The notes beneath the pieces were generated by a model. That model was not told the DNA's origin and did not search any database. It was given only the letters and a program-made list of their open reading frames with translations. A stretch of DNA of 64,000 nucleotides from JABWBD01 sp040768665 (GTDB lineage Bacteria > Planctomycetota > Planctomycetia > Pirellulales > Thermoguttaceae). The stretch covers positions 65,271-129,270 of the forward strand of contig JAXGMN010000039.1 of NCBI GenBank assembly GCA_040768665.1. The letters run 5' to 3'. Shown here one piece after another: positions 43,130-52,153 of the stretch. Position 1 is the stretch's first letter. Each line of letters starts with the position of its first letter. Position numbers and translations under genes: made by a program.

Positions 43130-43150
43130 AGGACGCCACCCGTCCGCAGT

Positions 43151-43408
43151 TCATGCCGCCATCTTCGCCCGAATGCGGCGTTTCAACTCACGTGAAACGA
43201 TCAGCGATGCCGCTTCGGGGTGGAGTCGAAGCGTCTGCAGCACCAGTTCGAGTTGGTCCGCCGGACTGAGCGCCAAGTCCAGAAACAGGTGGCGACGTCC
43301 TCGAATCTCGCATCCGCCACCTCCTCCTCCGAGCCACTCTTGCCGGACGTGGTACCCTAACTGCCCGGCCACCGCAAGCGCTTCCTGCAGCAAATCGACT
43401 GTATGCAT
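43151..43408 (-). CDS. Small conserved hypothetical protein
   Basis: 85 residues from ATG 43408. A mixed alpha/beta protein: MHTVDLLQEALAVAGQLGYHVR, the Gly-rich loop EWLGGGGGGCEIRG, LFLDLALSPADQLELVLQTLR and a basic tail. Related small proteins (with GGxGGGxCxxxG) occur in planctomycetes; the function is unknown. The frame is open upstream to 43642 but those codons look non-coding. The 254-bp gap to the next gene shows nothing else. Confidence 0.7.
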   Translation of the reverse strand: MHTVDLLQEALAVAGQLGYHVRQEWLGGGGGGCEIRGRRHLFLDLALSPADQLELVLQTLRLHPEAASLIVSRELKRRIRAKMAA

Positions 43409-43662
43409 CCCAGTTTCTCCAGTTCGCCGACGTCCTTGAGGGCCAACTACCGGCCGGATTATAGCCGCTTGGGTTTCAGTTGCCGAGGCAGGTTCGACGA
43501 TAGGGTCCTGTGAGGCTAACTTCTTCTGCCACTTTGAGTTAAGCCGCGAACTTACGGCAAGGCAGCGAGAAGAGCCGAGGCGCGGAAAGCAGGTCAAGTT
43601 GGTGCCCGGCGCGGAAGTCTGCCGGTCGCGAGTTCCAGCCAAGCACAGGGGAGTAAGCAGCC

Positions 43663-44508
43663 GTGATCGGTAGCAGTGGAGAAAACCTGAGTCTTCAGCA
43701 GCAGGTGGAGTTTCTGGAACAGAAGCTCGCTCAGGCGCAGAAGATGGCGGCGTTAGGTGAGTTGGTCAGCACCACCACCCATGAATTCAACAATGTGTTG
43801 ATGACCATCATCAACTACGCCAAGATGGGGCTGCGTCACAAAGACATTGCGACCCGAGAGAAAGCCTTCGAGAAGATTCTCTCCGCCGGCAACCGCGCCG
43901 CCCGCATCACCAACAGTGTGCTGGGGATGGCCCGCAACCGCTCCACATCCCAGGAGCCGCTGAACCTGGTCCAGCTTGTAGAAGATACCCTGTTGCTGCT
44001 TGAGCGCGAGATGAACAAGTACCGCATCGCGGTGGAAAAGCAGTTTCAGCCGATCCCGGAGGCGGTCGTCAACGGCGGTCAGATGCAGCAAATCCTGCTC
44101 AACCTCCTCATCAACGCCCGCCAGGCAATGCCGAATGGCGGACGGCTGATCATCAAGCTTCTCTACGACCGGGAGGAAGAGATGATCGATCTGGTCATCC
44201 GCGACTTCGGCCGCGGGATCCCGGCGGAAGCACTCCCGCGGATCTTCGAGCCGTACTTCACCACCAAGAGCGGACCGGATGCGAGCGGAAAAGGCGGCAC
44301 GGGCCTCGGCTTATCGAAGTGCCGCGAGATCGTCGAGTCGCACCGGGGGCGGATCCGGGTCGACAGCACGGTCGGCAAAGGGACGGCTTTTACGATCAAA
44401 CTGCCCACCGTGAACCATCGCGCGGGGCAGCATCCCCCAGCTACGGTCCCGATCGTTGCCCCGCCAATGCCGGCGGCCTATCCGCCGGGGGTCGGCACAG
44501 GGCGGTAA
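43663..44508 (+). CDS. Cytoplasmic histidine kinase
   Basis: 281 residues from GTG 43663 (GGGGAG upstream). A coiled coil (about 8-25) precedes the HisKA domain AALGELVSTTTHEFNNVLMTIINYA (His near residue 41). The HATPase domain follows: ILLNLLINARQAMPNGG, VIRDFGRGIP, RIFEPYFTTKSG and GGTGLGLSKCREIVESHRG. No sensor or membrane domain, so it is likely fed by a partner protein. No response regulator is adjacent. The Pro-rich end (about 255-281) is unusual. Good agreement with the NtrB-like branch of kinases. Confidence 0.92.
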   Translation: MIGSSGENLSLQQQVEFLEQKLAQAQKMAALGELVSTTTHEFNNVLMTIINYAKMGLRHKDIATREKAFEKILSAGNRAARITNSVLGMARNRSTSQEPLNLVQLVEDTLLLLEREMNKYRIAVEKQFQPIPEAVVNGGQMQQILLNLLINARQAMPNGGRLIIKLLYDREEEMIDLVIRDFGRGIPAEALPRIFEPYFTTKSGPDASGKGGTGLGLSKCREIVESHRGRIRVDSTVGKGTAFTIKLPTVNHRAGQHPPATVPIVAPPMPAAYPPGVGTGR

Positions 44509-44574
44509 CCCAGTCGAGAGTCCGGAAGTTCGGATAAGGCGTGCGGCAGATGATCGCATCCCCTCACGATTGCC

Positions 44575-44608
44575 ATCAGCCCGGCTGCTGGGAAGCAGCC
44601 GGGCTGAT
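44575..44608. terminator. Hairpin between convergent genes
   Basis: Perfect stem ATCAGCCCGGCTGCT/AGCAGCCGGGCTGAT with a 4-base loop, between the kinase stop (44508) and the convergent lipoprotein stop (44638). Similar in sequence to the hairpin at 10381. Confidence 0.7.
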
Positions 44609-44637
44609 ATGCGGGTAAATTCTCATCTGCCGCTCGC

Positions 44638-45329
44638 CTAACGCGGCATCGTTGGAAACCGTGCAAGCAACTGGGCGATGATCGCTTGCTCGAGTGCGAT
44701 GTCTCGCCCTTTCGGTATCCACCCCTCGTGGACCTCCAATTCGCCAATTGGATTAACCACTCGGGTGAGAGTGGTATCGTAGCGCAAGGTGGCATCGCCC
44801 GCGGTGGTCTGGTCGGGCTGTACGACATCTTCAAGCTCTTTGTATACCTGGACGTCGACCCGAAAGCACTGGTTGGCCGGAATCACGCGGACCACCGCGA
44901 ACCGGCGGATCGATTGAAGCGTGCTCTCAAGCCTCTCATAGGCCGATGCCGAATCCCGCCGCCAGGGTTCAAGCAGCGTGGCGCCGGTCTCAGGCAGGGT
45001 ATCGAGCCGGCCTTCGGTCAAGAGGTTGCCTACCAGGCGGACGGGCCGTTCCTCGGCGATCCGGAAGTAGTCGTCGACCACATCGACGACCGTCTCCCAG
45101 ACGACCTCGTGATTCGAGACGGTCAGTAGTACGGGGTTTTCGAAGGCCGGGGCGAAGGCGATGGGAGCTTGAGGTACCGGCGCCTGGATTACCGGGGGAG
45201 GTGCCTGCACGATCGGTGGTCCGATCGGCGTCGGGACCATCGGCCCCGAAACAACCGGCGCGCCGATATAGGGGCTCGCGCAGCCCGCCAGTCCGATCCC
45301 CACGCTCCAATCACGCCCAGCCAGCGCAT
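44638..45329 (-). CDS. Lipoprotein of unknown function, N-terminus frameshifted
   Basis: The mature part begins at a lipobox (GIGLAGCASPYIG), followed by a Pro-rich linker (about 25-65) and a domain of about 165 residues (PVLLTVSNHEVVWETVVDVVDDYF, RFAVVRVIPANQCFRVDVQVYKELEDV, LRYDTTLTRV) that resembles planctomycete secreted proteins of unknown role. The signal sequence is out of frame: ATG 45329, with GGAG upstream, encodes MRWLGVIGAWG, and one extra base in the C run 45298-45301 would join it to IGLAGC. Without it, the only in-frame start is far upstream (45429) and gives a poor signal. Probably one gene with a one-base deletion, or a sequencing error. Confidence 0.65.
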
Positions 45330-45429
45330 TCCAACTCCGGATTATAAGGAGTGCGGTCGTGCCTTCCCAATTGGTGCGGCAGCTCTGTCCCAACCCGGAG
45401 TAAAAAAGGGGGGGCAGCGCCGCAAACAA

Positions 45430-45791
45430 TGGTGGGCCGGCGAGGGTGAAGATACAGAGTCTTGCGGAGCACTACCCTTTATCATCACCCTCGCTCGGCC
45501 CCGACCAAAGGGGCCCAAGTTTCCCAGGAACGGCCCCCGATGGCAAGGCCAACTCGAAGAGGTCCTAACAAAGCCCCTGCCGAGCGGGTGCCAGCAGCCC
45601 GGCTGCCAACATCAAGTCCCATGCCTGAGTTACCGCGGCCCGATTGAGAGCAGCCGGGCTGCGTACGAACCGCAGTTTTGTTAAAAGCCCTAACAAATGG
45701 GGACAGGCACCTCGCCGGGGCGCGTATTGTGGGTGTCTTTCCAATGCTGGCTCGGAGCCAGTCCCCGTTTTGTTAGGGCCTGTTAGGACCT
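45430..45791. repeat. Intergenic repeats incl. family B copy 3 (45687-45779)
   Basis: No gene is supported here. The core is an inverted repeat with arms GCCCTAACAAATGGGGACAGGCACC and GGAGCCAGTCCCCGTTTTGTTAGGGC. To its left is a second element sharing TACAGAGTCTTGCGGAGC with 9,330, and a long-range hairpin AGCCCGGCTGC/GCAGCCGGGCTGC (45598-45664). Confidence 0.75.
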
Positions 45792-47477
45792 CTAAAACGG
45801 CGCTCCCATGCCGCCCAGGAACATGGGCAGCGCGCCCAGAATCTTGAGCACTCCCTGCTCCAGTTCAACGCGGGTCTTGGTTCCGTTGGGAATCGAGGTC
45901 GTCGTCACGATGATGTGGTCCTTCTTTTCGGATCCCTCGAGCATCTGAGCGACCAAGTCGGCAGTCGAACTGACCTGGTCGTCGTCGGTTGCCGCGCCGA
46001 TTGCCTTGACCAGCGGAGTGACCGCGATCTTGAGCTGCATCGGGGGCACGGTCTTTTCGGGCGCGGCTTTCGACTTCTCGATCGCTTGCTTGAGCATGTC
46101 CCCGGCGTTTCGCCCGGCTGCGGCGTAGAGGCTCTGTTTTCCAATGCCTACGACGACATCCAGACGGTCGCCGACGAGGTCCTTGATCCCTTCGGCGCCT
46201 TTAAGCTCTTCCACGGGAATGCTCAACGTATGGAACCGGACGTCCTGGAACGTCTCGGCGTCGAGCTTGATGGCCTCGGCCGCCTCCGGCTCATCCTTGA
46301 TAACCTGCTTGACGAGCGACCTGAGAACTTCCTCGACCCGCTCGGGCTCGACGACATGCGCCCCCGCCACGGCAGTCAGCATATCGGGGCCGAGCCTGGC
46401 CGCCGCCCCCATGTCGAACTTGCCTCCCTCGATCGTTTTCTCGAGCACGGCCATGATCTCATTCAGCAGTTTCGTGGCAAGCGCCAGTTCCTCTTCGCTG
46501 AGTTCCTGTTCTTCGAGTTCTTCAAGGGCGTTTGCCTTGGCGGTCTCCAACTGCGTCTTGACCTGCTCAATGTCCTCCCGGGCGACCGTCGTGGCCATGC
46601 TGAGCGTGACGGCGGCTTCGGGAAGGAGAAATCCGGTATAGCCGCTCTTCACTTCGTCGGCCTGCTTCATCTGCTTCGCCAGATCGGAGCCCTCGATGGC
46701 CGACATCTGGTACTCGAGGGCGCCAACGCCCGCCTTCTCGTCGATCTGGATTCCCACCACAAGCGAATCCAATTCATCGAGCATCTCACTGAACTGCTTC
46801 ATTCCCTGTTCGAACGCCTTCTGGCGGAGTTGCTGATCCTCCTCGCTCTCATCCGGCTGCTGGGGCAGCCCCCGCTGAGCGCCCAACTGCATCATGCCCA
46901 GGATCATCTGCCGGAAGAAAGGCGGCACATTCTTCACGGTCACGCGCACGCCGAGGTCATAATCCTTGGCCAGATTGCCCAACGTCTCGGCCGGATTTTC
47001 CGGCACGTCCCTGAAACCTTCGACAGTCGTCGTGACGAAGGCCCAGTCGCCGACTTGCTTGACATACAGCACCCGGCTTTCCGTCTCGAACTCGTAAACC
47101 CCTTCGCCGGCCTCGGCGGGATCCCCAATTGCCGGCTCGAGCGACTTCAAGAGCTTTTTCAGATCCGTGACCGGCACAAAGGCGTGCATCGGGAACTCCT
47201 GCCCGTTGGTGCGGATCAGGAATCCCCAGGGGCGCGACCTGTCGAGGCCTTCGAGGCCCTTGTTATCGGTGAAGCTGTTCACCGCCCCCTCGAGCATCAT
47301 GGCAAGCGGGGGGCTGATGACCCGGAGGTCGCCGAGAATCTCGTCGTAGCCGGAAAGAGCAACGGCCACGACGGGCTTCATCGCCGATGGCTGAGCGGCA
47401 GATTCCTCGGCCGAATAGACACTCCTCGCCCCCAACAACAGGGTGGCGGCTAACACCGCCGACAGCGCCTTTCTCAC
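45792..47477 (-). CDS. Secreted protein of unknown function
   Basis: GTG 47477 (AAGGAG upstream, spacing 8) begins a signal peptide (RKALSAVLAATLLLGARSVYSA). The 562-residue product is acidic and has no recognised domain. It shows a repeated alpha/beta pattern (RPWGFLIRTNGQEFPMHAFVPV, YDLGVRVTVKNVPPFF, LDSLVVGIQIDEK), a helical, Glu-rich middle (about 310-360) and a Gly/Pro-rich end. Homologues of this type occur in planctomycetes as 'hypothetical secreted' proteins. The longer open frame to 47786 reads through a palindrome and is rejected. The neighbours give no clue to function. Confidence 0.75.
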   Translation of the reverse strand: MRKALSAVLAATLLLGARSVYSAEESAAQPSAMKPVVAVALSGYDEILGDLRVISPPLAMMLEGAVNSFTDNKGLEGLDRSRPWGFLIRTNGQEFPMHAFVPVTDLKKLLKSLEPAIGDPAEAGEGVYEFETESRVLYVKQVGDWAFVTTTVEGFRDVPENPAETLGNLAKDYDLGVRVTVKNVPPFFRQMILGMMQLGAQRGLPQQPDESEEDQQLRQKAFEQGMKQFSEMLDELDSLVVGIQIDEKAGVGALEYQMSAIEGSDLAKQMKQADEVKSGYTGFLLPEAAVTLSMATTVAREDIEQVKTQLETAKANALEELEEQELSEEELALATKLLNEIMAVLEKTIEGGKFDMGAAARLGPDMLTAVAGAHVVEPERVEEVLRSLVKQVIKDEPEAAEAIKLDAETFQDVRFHTLSIPVEELKGAEGIKDLVGDRLDVVVGIGKQSLYAAAGRNAGDMLKQAIEKSKAAPEKTVPPMQLKIAVTPLVKAIGAATDDDQVSSTADLVAQMLEGSEKKDHIIVTTTSIPNGTKTRVELEQGVLKILGALPMFLGGMGAPF

Positions 47478-47659
47478 GATCTGAACTCCTTTGCAGCAAA
47501 GGCCAAATCCTGGCGATTGACGGCACGGCGCCGCCAGAATTCGCCAGGGGGGACTTCCCCCGGAGTGGAAGTTTACCTGAAAACGGCAGTGGCGAATAGG
47601 AGATCCCATCCGACGTGGTTCAGAAACTGCGTCGTCGCAGGCGGGTCCCGGGCGTGAGA

Positions 47660-47756
47660 GACCGCTGAAAACGGGGACTGGCTCCGCAACCGGTGGTGGC
47701 TTGATTTGACGACGGGCACAAGATGTTGTGGTGCCTGTCCCCTTTTTCAGCAGTCT
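47660..47756. repeat. Palindromic intergenic repeat, family B copy 4
   Basis: Arms GACCGCTGAAAACGGGGACTGG and GTGCCTGTCCCCTTTTTCAGCAGTC with the conserved GGCTCCG/GGTGCC asymmetry. It lies between the divergent secreted-protein gene and nagB. The rest of 47478-47978 has no supported gene but should hold the nagB promoter. Confidence 0.85.
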
Positions 47757-47978
47757 CATCAAACGGGACCTTCGCCGTCTTTTCAAGCGTCATCGGACAC
47801 TGTGCGTCGGCCTTACCTTCCCCCCACACTCCAGCCGACCTCCGGGGCCTGAAAGGCCTGCCGGCAGAGACGGCTCCGGCATATTGACACCCTTCCGCCA
47901 ACGGAACAAACTAGAGTGCTTCTTGAGGGGCATCTCGAGGTTCGTCCGGCTGGTTCTTTCAGGTCAGGTGAGGGTCGC

Positions 47979-48764
47979 ATGCAGATTATCATTAGCGAAA
48001 CGTATGAAGAGCTGAGCAAGGCCGCTGCCAAGGTCGTGGCGAAGACGATCAACTCGAAACCGAACGCAGTGCTCGGGCTGGCGACGGGCTCCACGCCGCT
48101 GGCGCTCTACAAGGAACTCATCCGCATGCACAAGGAGGACGGGCTCGACTTCTCGCAGGTGACCACCTTCAATCTCGACGAGTATGTAGGTCTGCCGAAG
48201 ACGCACTACCAGAGCTACCACTACTTCATGCACGAGAATCTTTTCAAGCACATCAATATCCCTCAGCAGAACATCTATATCCCCTCCGGCACGACCGACA
48301 ACTACGAAGCATTCTGCGACTGGTACGAGCAGCGAATCAAGCAGTGCGGCGGCATCGACCTTCAGGTGCTCGGCATCGGTTCCGACGGCCACATCGCCTT
48401 TAACGAACCCTCCAGTTCGCTCGGTTCTCGCACCCGCATCAAGACCCTTGCGAAGCAGACGATCCAGGACAACGCCCGGTTCTTCGAAAAGACGGAAGAT
48501 GTTCCGATCTACGCGATCACGATGGGCGTGGGCACGATCATGGAGGCCCGCACGATCATTCTCCTGGCCTCCGGCAAGAGCAAAGCGCCCGCCATTGCCG
48601 GAGCCGTCGAAGGACCCGTGACAAGCATGAACACGGCCAGCGCCCTGCAACTGCACCCCGACGCGATCTTCTTCCTCGATCCGGATGCCGCCGGCGAGTT
48701 GAAGATGATCGAGTATTACCAGTGGATTCAGAAGAAGGCTCCGAGTTTTCCCCGGGGCAACTGA
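47979..48764 (+). CDS. nagB: Glucosamine-6-phosphate deaminase
   Basis: 261 residues from ATG 47979 (GGTGAGGG upstream). The enzyme converts glucosamine-6-phosphate to fructose-6-phosphate and ammonia. Motifs: GLATGSTPLALYKEL, TTFNLDEYVGLP (catalytic Asp), LQVLGIGSDGHIAFNEP (catalytic His loop), RFFEKTEDVPIYAITMGVGTIM and the end LHPDAIFFLDPDAAG. Family-typical length. The next gene, a GlmU-like nucleotidyltransferase, begins 49 bp later on the same strand, so the two may form an amino-sugar operon. Confidence 0.95.
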   Translation: MQIIISETYEELSKAAAKVVAKTINSKPNAVLGLATGSTPLALYKELIRMHKEDGLDFSQVTTFNLDEYVGLPKTHYQSYHYFMHENLFKHINIPQQNIYIPSGTTDNYEAFCDWYEQRIKQCGGIDLQVLGIGSDGHIAFNEPSSSLGSRTRIKTLAKQTIQDNARFFEKTEDVPIYAITMGVGTIMEARTIILLASGKSKAPAIAGAVEGPVTSMNTASALQLHPDAIFFLDPDAAGELKMIEYYQWIQKKAPSFPRGN

Positions 48765-48813
48765 ATCGTCGAACCCCACGCGCCCTGCATTGCACCAAGC
48801 GAGGAATTGACTG

Positions 48814-50106
48814 ATGCGTTTGATCCTGGTGGACCTTCCTTCCGAAAAGCGGCGGAACTTCGATCCTCTGGCGTTCAGTCGTCCCATTTGGGAACTGCGC
48901 TGCGGCATGACGACGCTTGGCGAGAAGCTTGTCGCCCAATCGGGCGCAACGCAAGTCGCCTGCTTTGTTCCGCCCTACATGGCCGACGCCTACCGGGAGC
49001 AGACCTCCTGGCCGGTGAACGACCCCTCGCAGTTGAGCGGCGACGACCTTCTGGTCGTCAACGGCCGCGTCAAGGCTTCGGCGCTGAGTGTCGAGCCGGC
49101 CGGACCGAGCCAGATCGCCTGCGAGGCCGACGGAGAGTGTCTCTATGCCCGAATTGCCAAAGCCGACCTGGCCAGGTTGAAAGCCGACTCCATCGAGTCG
49201 CTGCTGGAATCGGCCAAGGCGACATTGCCGGCAGCCACCGGGGAAGTAGCGGCTTGGAACTACACCTGGGATCTCGTACTGGCGAATCCCGAGCAGCTCA
49301 TCGAAGATTTCAAGCTCCTGGGCCGCAGCGGGATCGAAGGCCGCGTGGAGGAGCCCAATGCCATCCGCGGCAGTCGCCAAGACGTGTTCATCGGCCGCGG
49401 TACGGTGGTGCACCCGATGGTCGTGATCGACGCCGAGCACGGCCCCGTCTATATCGACGAGGAGGCTGAGGTGCATCCCTTCACGCGAATCGAAGGCCCC
49501 TGTTACATCGGCAAGAAGTCGATCATGCTTGGCACCAAGTGCCGCGAGGGGATGACGATCGGGCCCGTCTGCCGCGTCGGCGGCGAGGTGGAGGAATCGA
49601 TTATCCAGGGCTATTCCAGCAAATACCACGACGGCTTCTTGGGCCACGCCTACGTGGGCGAGTGGGTCAACCTCGGGGCGCTGACCACCAACAGCGACCT
49701 GAAGAACGACTATTCCAACGTTACCGTTACGCTCGACGGAAAGAACCCGATCGATACCGGCTCGATCAAGGTGGGCTCGGTGATCGGCGATCATACGAAA
49801 ACCTCGATCGGAACGCTTTTCAACACCGGGGCTTACGTCGGCGCGATGGCATTGATCGCGGCGACCGGCAAGCCGTTGCCAAAATTCATTCCCTCGTTCG
49901 CCTGGTTCCTGGAGGGGGTCGTGACGAAGGGATTCGGCAAGAAGAGCCTCTACCAGACGGCCAGAATGGCAATGGGCCGCCGGAAACGCGAATTCACCGC
50001 CGCCCAGGAATCGATGTGGGATGAGATTTTCAACTTGACGGCGCCGGAGCGAATGGAGGCGGTCAAGAAGGGCCGCCGCGCGCTGGCCAGCCAACGATCT
50101 TCGTGA
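48814..50106 (+). CDS. GlmU-like sugar nucleotidyltransferase/acetyltransferase family protein
   Basis: 430 residues. The start RLILVDLPSEKRRNFDPLAFSRPIWELRCGMTTLGEKL matches the N-terminal domain of the short GlmU-related family seen in Bacteroidetes and planctomycetes. The usual GlmU Rossmann signature (LAAGxGTRM) is missing. From about residue 185 the protein is a left-handed beta-helix built of hexapeptides (IEGPCYIGKKSIMLGTKCREGMTIGPVCRVGG, NLGALTTNSDLKNDYSNV, GSVIGDHTKTSIGTLFNTGAYVG). It ends with a basic helical tail. It probably modifies a sugar-phosphate or UDP-sugar; link to nagB supports amino-sugar metabolism. ATG 48814 follows GAGG. Confidence 0.85.
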   Translation: MRLILVDLPSEKRRNFDPLAFSRPIWELRCGMTTLGEKLVAQSGATQVACFVPPYMADAYREQTSWPVNDPSQLSGDDLLVVNGRVKASALSVEPAGPSQIACEADGECLYARIAKADLARLKADSIESLLESAKATLPAATGEVAAWNYTWDLVLANPEQLIEDFKLLGRSGIEGRVEEPNAIRGSRQDVFIGRGTVVHPMVVIDAEHGPVYIDEEAEVHPFTRIEGPCYIGKKSIMLGTKCREGMTIGPVCRVGGEVEESIIQGYSSKYHDGFLGHAYVGEWVNLGALTTNSDLKNDYSNVTVTLDGKNPIDTGSIKVGSVIGDHTKTSIGTLFNTGAYVGAMALIAATGKPLPKFIPSFAWFLEGVVTKGFGKKSLYQTARMAMGRRKREFTAAQESMWDEIFNLTAPERMEAVKKGRRALASQRSS

Positions 50107-50213
50107 CCCCCGCAGGAAAAATGAGCCCGGCCGGCCGACGGGAAACCGGGGTCTGCGGAAGACGATTGCCGCACGGTCCATTTTCCCTGCAACAACCAAC
50201 AGGAGCGAAATTT

Positions 50214-50468
50214 ATGCCAAGCGTAATGGATCGCGTCGTCGCAGTGACCGCTCGCGTGCTTAAGGTCGACCCCAGCGAGATCAAGCCGGAAAACGCCTTC
50301 ACCACCGACCTGGGCGCCGAAAGCGTCCAGTCCGTCGAGTTGGTGGCGATGTTTGAGGAGGAGTTCGGCATCGAGATGGACGAGGATGAGGCGCTGTCGG
50401 TCGAGACGGTCGGCGACGCGGCCGACTATATCGCCAAGGTCTGCAAGCAGCAGGGCGTCGAGTGCTGA
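50214..50468 (+). CDS. Acyl carrier protein
   Basis: 84 residues from ATG 50214 (AGGAG upstream). The four-helix carrier fold is clear: MDRVVAVTARVLKVDPSEIKPE, the attachment motif LGAESVQSVELVAMFEEEFGIEM with the modified Ser in ESV (usual consensus DSL), and SVETVGDAADYI. The Glu-Ser-Val form departs from the fatty-acid-synthase ACP consensus and suggests a specialised carrier. It is followed 92 bp later on the same strand by an HMGL-like enzyme. The phosphopantetheinyl transferase at 36.4 kb could activate it. Confidence 0.93.
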   Translation: MPSVMDRVVAVTARVLKVDPSEIKPENAFTTDLGAESVQSVELVAMFEEEFGIEMDEDEALSVETVGDAADYIAKVCKQQGVEC

Positions 50469-50560
50469 GGCTGCTCATGGTGCAGCGGGGGTGGCGGGCG
50501 GAAAACCTCCTCTGCGGTTTGCCTTCCTCCTTCTGGAGCCCTTTTGAGAAAGGAACTACC

Positions 50561-51973
50561 ATGTCCGATACCCTCAAATCCTATCCCCTTGTCGACACCA
50601 CGGAACCGAATCTGCTCGAAGAAACGTTCGACTACGCCATGCCGCCGCTGATCCGGTTCGACGGTCCGGTGGTCGAGTATGTCGACGGCCGGCCGATCGA
50701 GTTCGATCCGCACTCGCTGAAAACCCGTGACATCTTCATTACCGACACGACTTTCCGCGACGGGCAGCAGGCGCGTCCTCCCTACACGATCGACCAGATG
50801 GTGCGGATCTACGACCTGCTCGGCCAGTTGGGCGGGCCCAACGGCGTGATCCGGCAGACGGAGTTCTTCCTGTACACCCACAACGACCGCGAAACGCTCG
50901 ACCGCTGCCGCGAACTGGGCCACCGCTATCCCGAGTGCACCGGTTGGATCCGCGCCGTCCCCGGCGATTTCCGCCTGGTCAAAGAAGCGGGATTGGCGGA
51001 GAGCGGCATGCTCACAAGCTGTTCCGACTACCACATCTTCGAGAAGCTGAAGTTCAAGAGCCGCAAGGAGTGCATGGACGCGTATTGCGAAGTGGTCGAT
51101 GCGGCTTTCGAAGCGGGCGTCCGCCCCCGGTGCCACCTGGAGGACATCACCCGCGCCGACATCGAGGGATTCGTCCTGCCCTTCGTCGAGCGTTTGATGC
51201 GGATGAGCGAGCAGGTTCCCGATGAGAAATCGGTGAAGATCCGCTTGTGCGACACGATGGGCTTCGGCGTAAGCTTCCCGGGCGTGGAACTGCCGCGAAG
51301 CATTCCGAAGCTGATCTACAAGCTCAACCAGGAGATCGGCGTGCCCGGCAGCCGGTTGGAATGGCACGGCCACAACGACTTCCACAAGGTCCACGTCAAT
51401 GGCGCCACCGCCTGGCTCTACGGCTGCGATGCCGTGAATACCACGCTCTTCGGCTACGGCGAGCGGACCGGCAATCCGCCCCTGGAAGGTGCAGTTTTTG
51501 AATACATTGCTCTCAAGGGCGACCTCTGCGGGATCCGCACCGAAGTGATCAGCGAACTGGCCGACTACATGCGGTCGATCGGGCTGCCGATCCCGGACAA
51601 CTATCCGTTCGTCGGCAAGGCTTTCAACACCACGCGGGCGGGCATCCATGCCGGCGGGCTTCGCCAGGATGAGCGGATCTACAACATTTTCGACACCGCG
51701 GCCCTGTTGAACCGCCCCCCACGCGTCGCGCTGACCGACAAGACGGGCAGCGACGGCGTCGCGCTCTGGGTCAATGAGTACTTCGGGCTGAAAGGCGATA
51801 GGCGGATCAGCAAGATCAAATGCCACAAGGTCGCTCGCTGGGTCATGGACCAGTACGAAAAAGAAGGCCGCATGACCGCTATCAGCGACGAAGAGCTCGA
51901 GCAGAAAGTCAAAGAGCTGATGCCTGAGTACTGCGCCAAGTACAAGGGCGACGGTGCGGTGAGATCAAGCTGA
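50561..51973 (+). CDS. HMGL/isopropylmalate-synthase-like (DRE-TIM) enzyme
   Basis: 470 residues from ATG 50561 (AAAGGA upstream). The DRE-TIM metallolyase barrel is marked by DTTFRDGQQARPPYT (about residue 62; the DRE-type loop reads FRDGQQ), RLCDTMGFGVSFPG, the metal-site HGHNDFHKVHVNG (about 268) and GYGERTGNPPLEG. The C-terminal helices have AGIHAGGL and ALTDKTGSDGVALW. Related enzymes do Claisen-type condensation of acetyl-CoA with a keto acid or its retro-reaction. Planctomycete homologues are frequently mislabelled histone-lysine methyltransferase. Substrate unknown; the ACP just upstream hints at an ACP-bound acyl donor. Confidence 0.88.
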   Translation: MSDTLKSYPLVDTTEPNLLEETFDYAMPPLIRFDGPVVEYVDGRPIEFDPHSLKTRDIFITDTTFRDGQQARPPYTIDQMVRIYDLLGQLGGPNGVIRQTEFFLYTHNDRETLDRCRELGHRYPECTGWIRAVPGDFRLVKEAGLAESGMLTSCSDYHIFEKLKFKSRKECMDAYCEVVDAAFEAGVRPRCHLEDITRADIEGFVLPFVERLMRMSEQVPDEKSVKIRLCDTMGFGVSFPGVELPRSIPKLIYKLNQEIGVPGSRLEWHGHNDFHKVHVNGATAWLYGCDAVNTTLFGYGERTGNPPLEGAVFEYIALKGDLCGIRTEVISELADYMRSIGLPIPDNYPFVGKAFNTTRAGIHAGGLRQDERIYNIFDTAALLNRPPRVALTDKTGSDGVALWVNEYFGLKGDRRISKIKCHKVARWVMDQYEKEGRMTAISDEELEQKVKELMPEYCAKYKGDGAVRSS

Positions 51974-51977
51974 ACGG

Positions 51978-52116
51978 CTGGAGGGCATGCAAGCCTTAGG
52001 CGAGCGGCAGAAAGAGATTTACCACGAGGTAGGATGGACATTCGTGTCCGTCGGCAGAAGACGGACAAGAATGTCCATCCTACTGGTAAGAGAATTCCCG
52101 CCGCTCGCCTTCCAGC
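51978..52116. repeat. Palindromic repeat (GTAGGATGGACATTC type)
   Basis: Nested inverted repeats: outer GCTGGA/TCCAGC, middle AGGCGAGCGG/CCGCTCGCCT and inner GTAGGATGGACATTCGTGTC/GACAAGAATGTCCATCCTAC. It separates two convergent genes (stops at 51973 and 52154), and may help end transcription from both. Confidence 0.9.
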
Positions 52117-52153
52117 GAGAGTCTGCCCGCGGATGGGGGCGCTGCCTCGCCGA

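Noticed and set aside
45915..47453. 512-codon open frame opposite the secreted protein at 45.8-47.5 kb
   Set aside because: No start signals. The opposite strand has a ribosome site and signal peptide.
48556..50199. 547-codon open frame opposite nagB and the GlmU-like gene
   Set aside because: Antisense to two recognised families.
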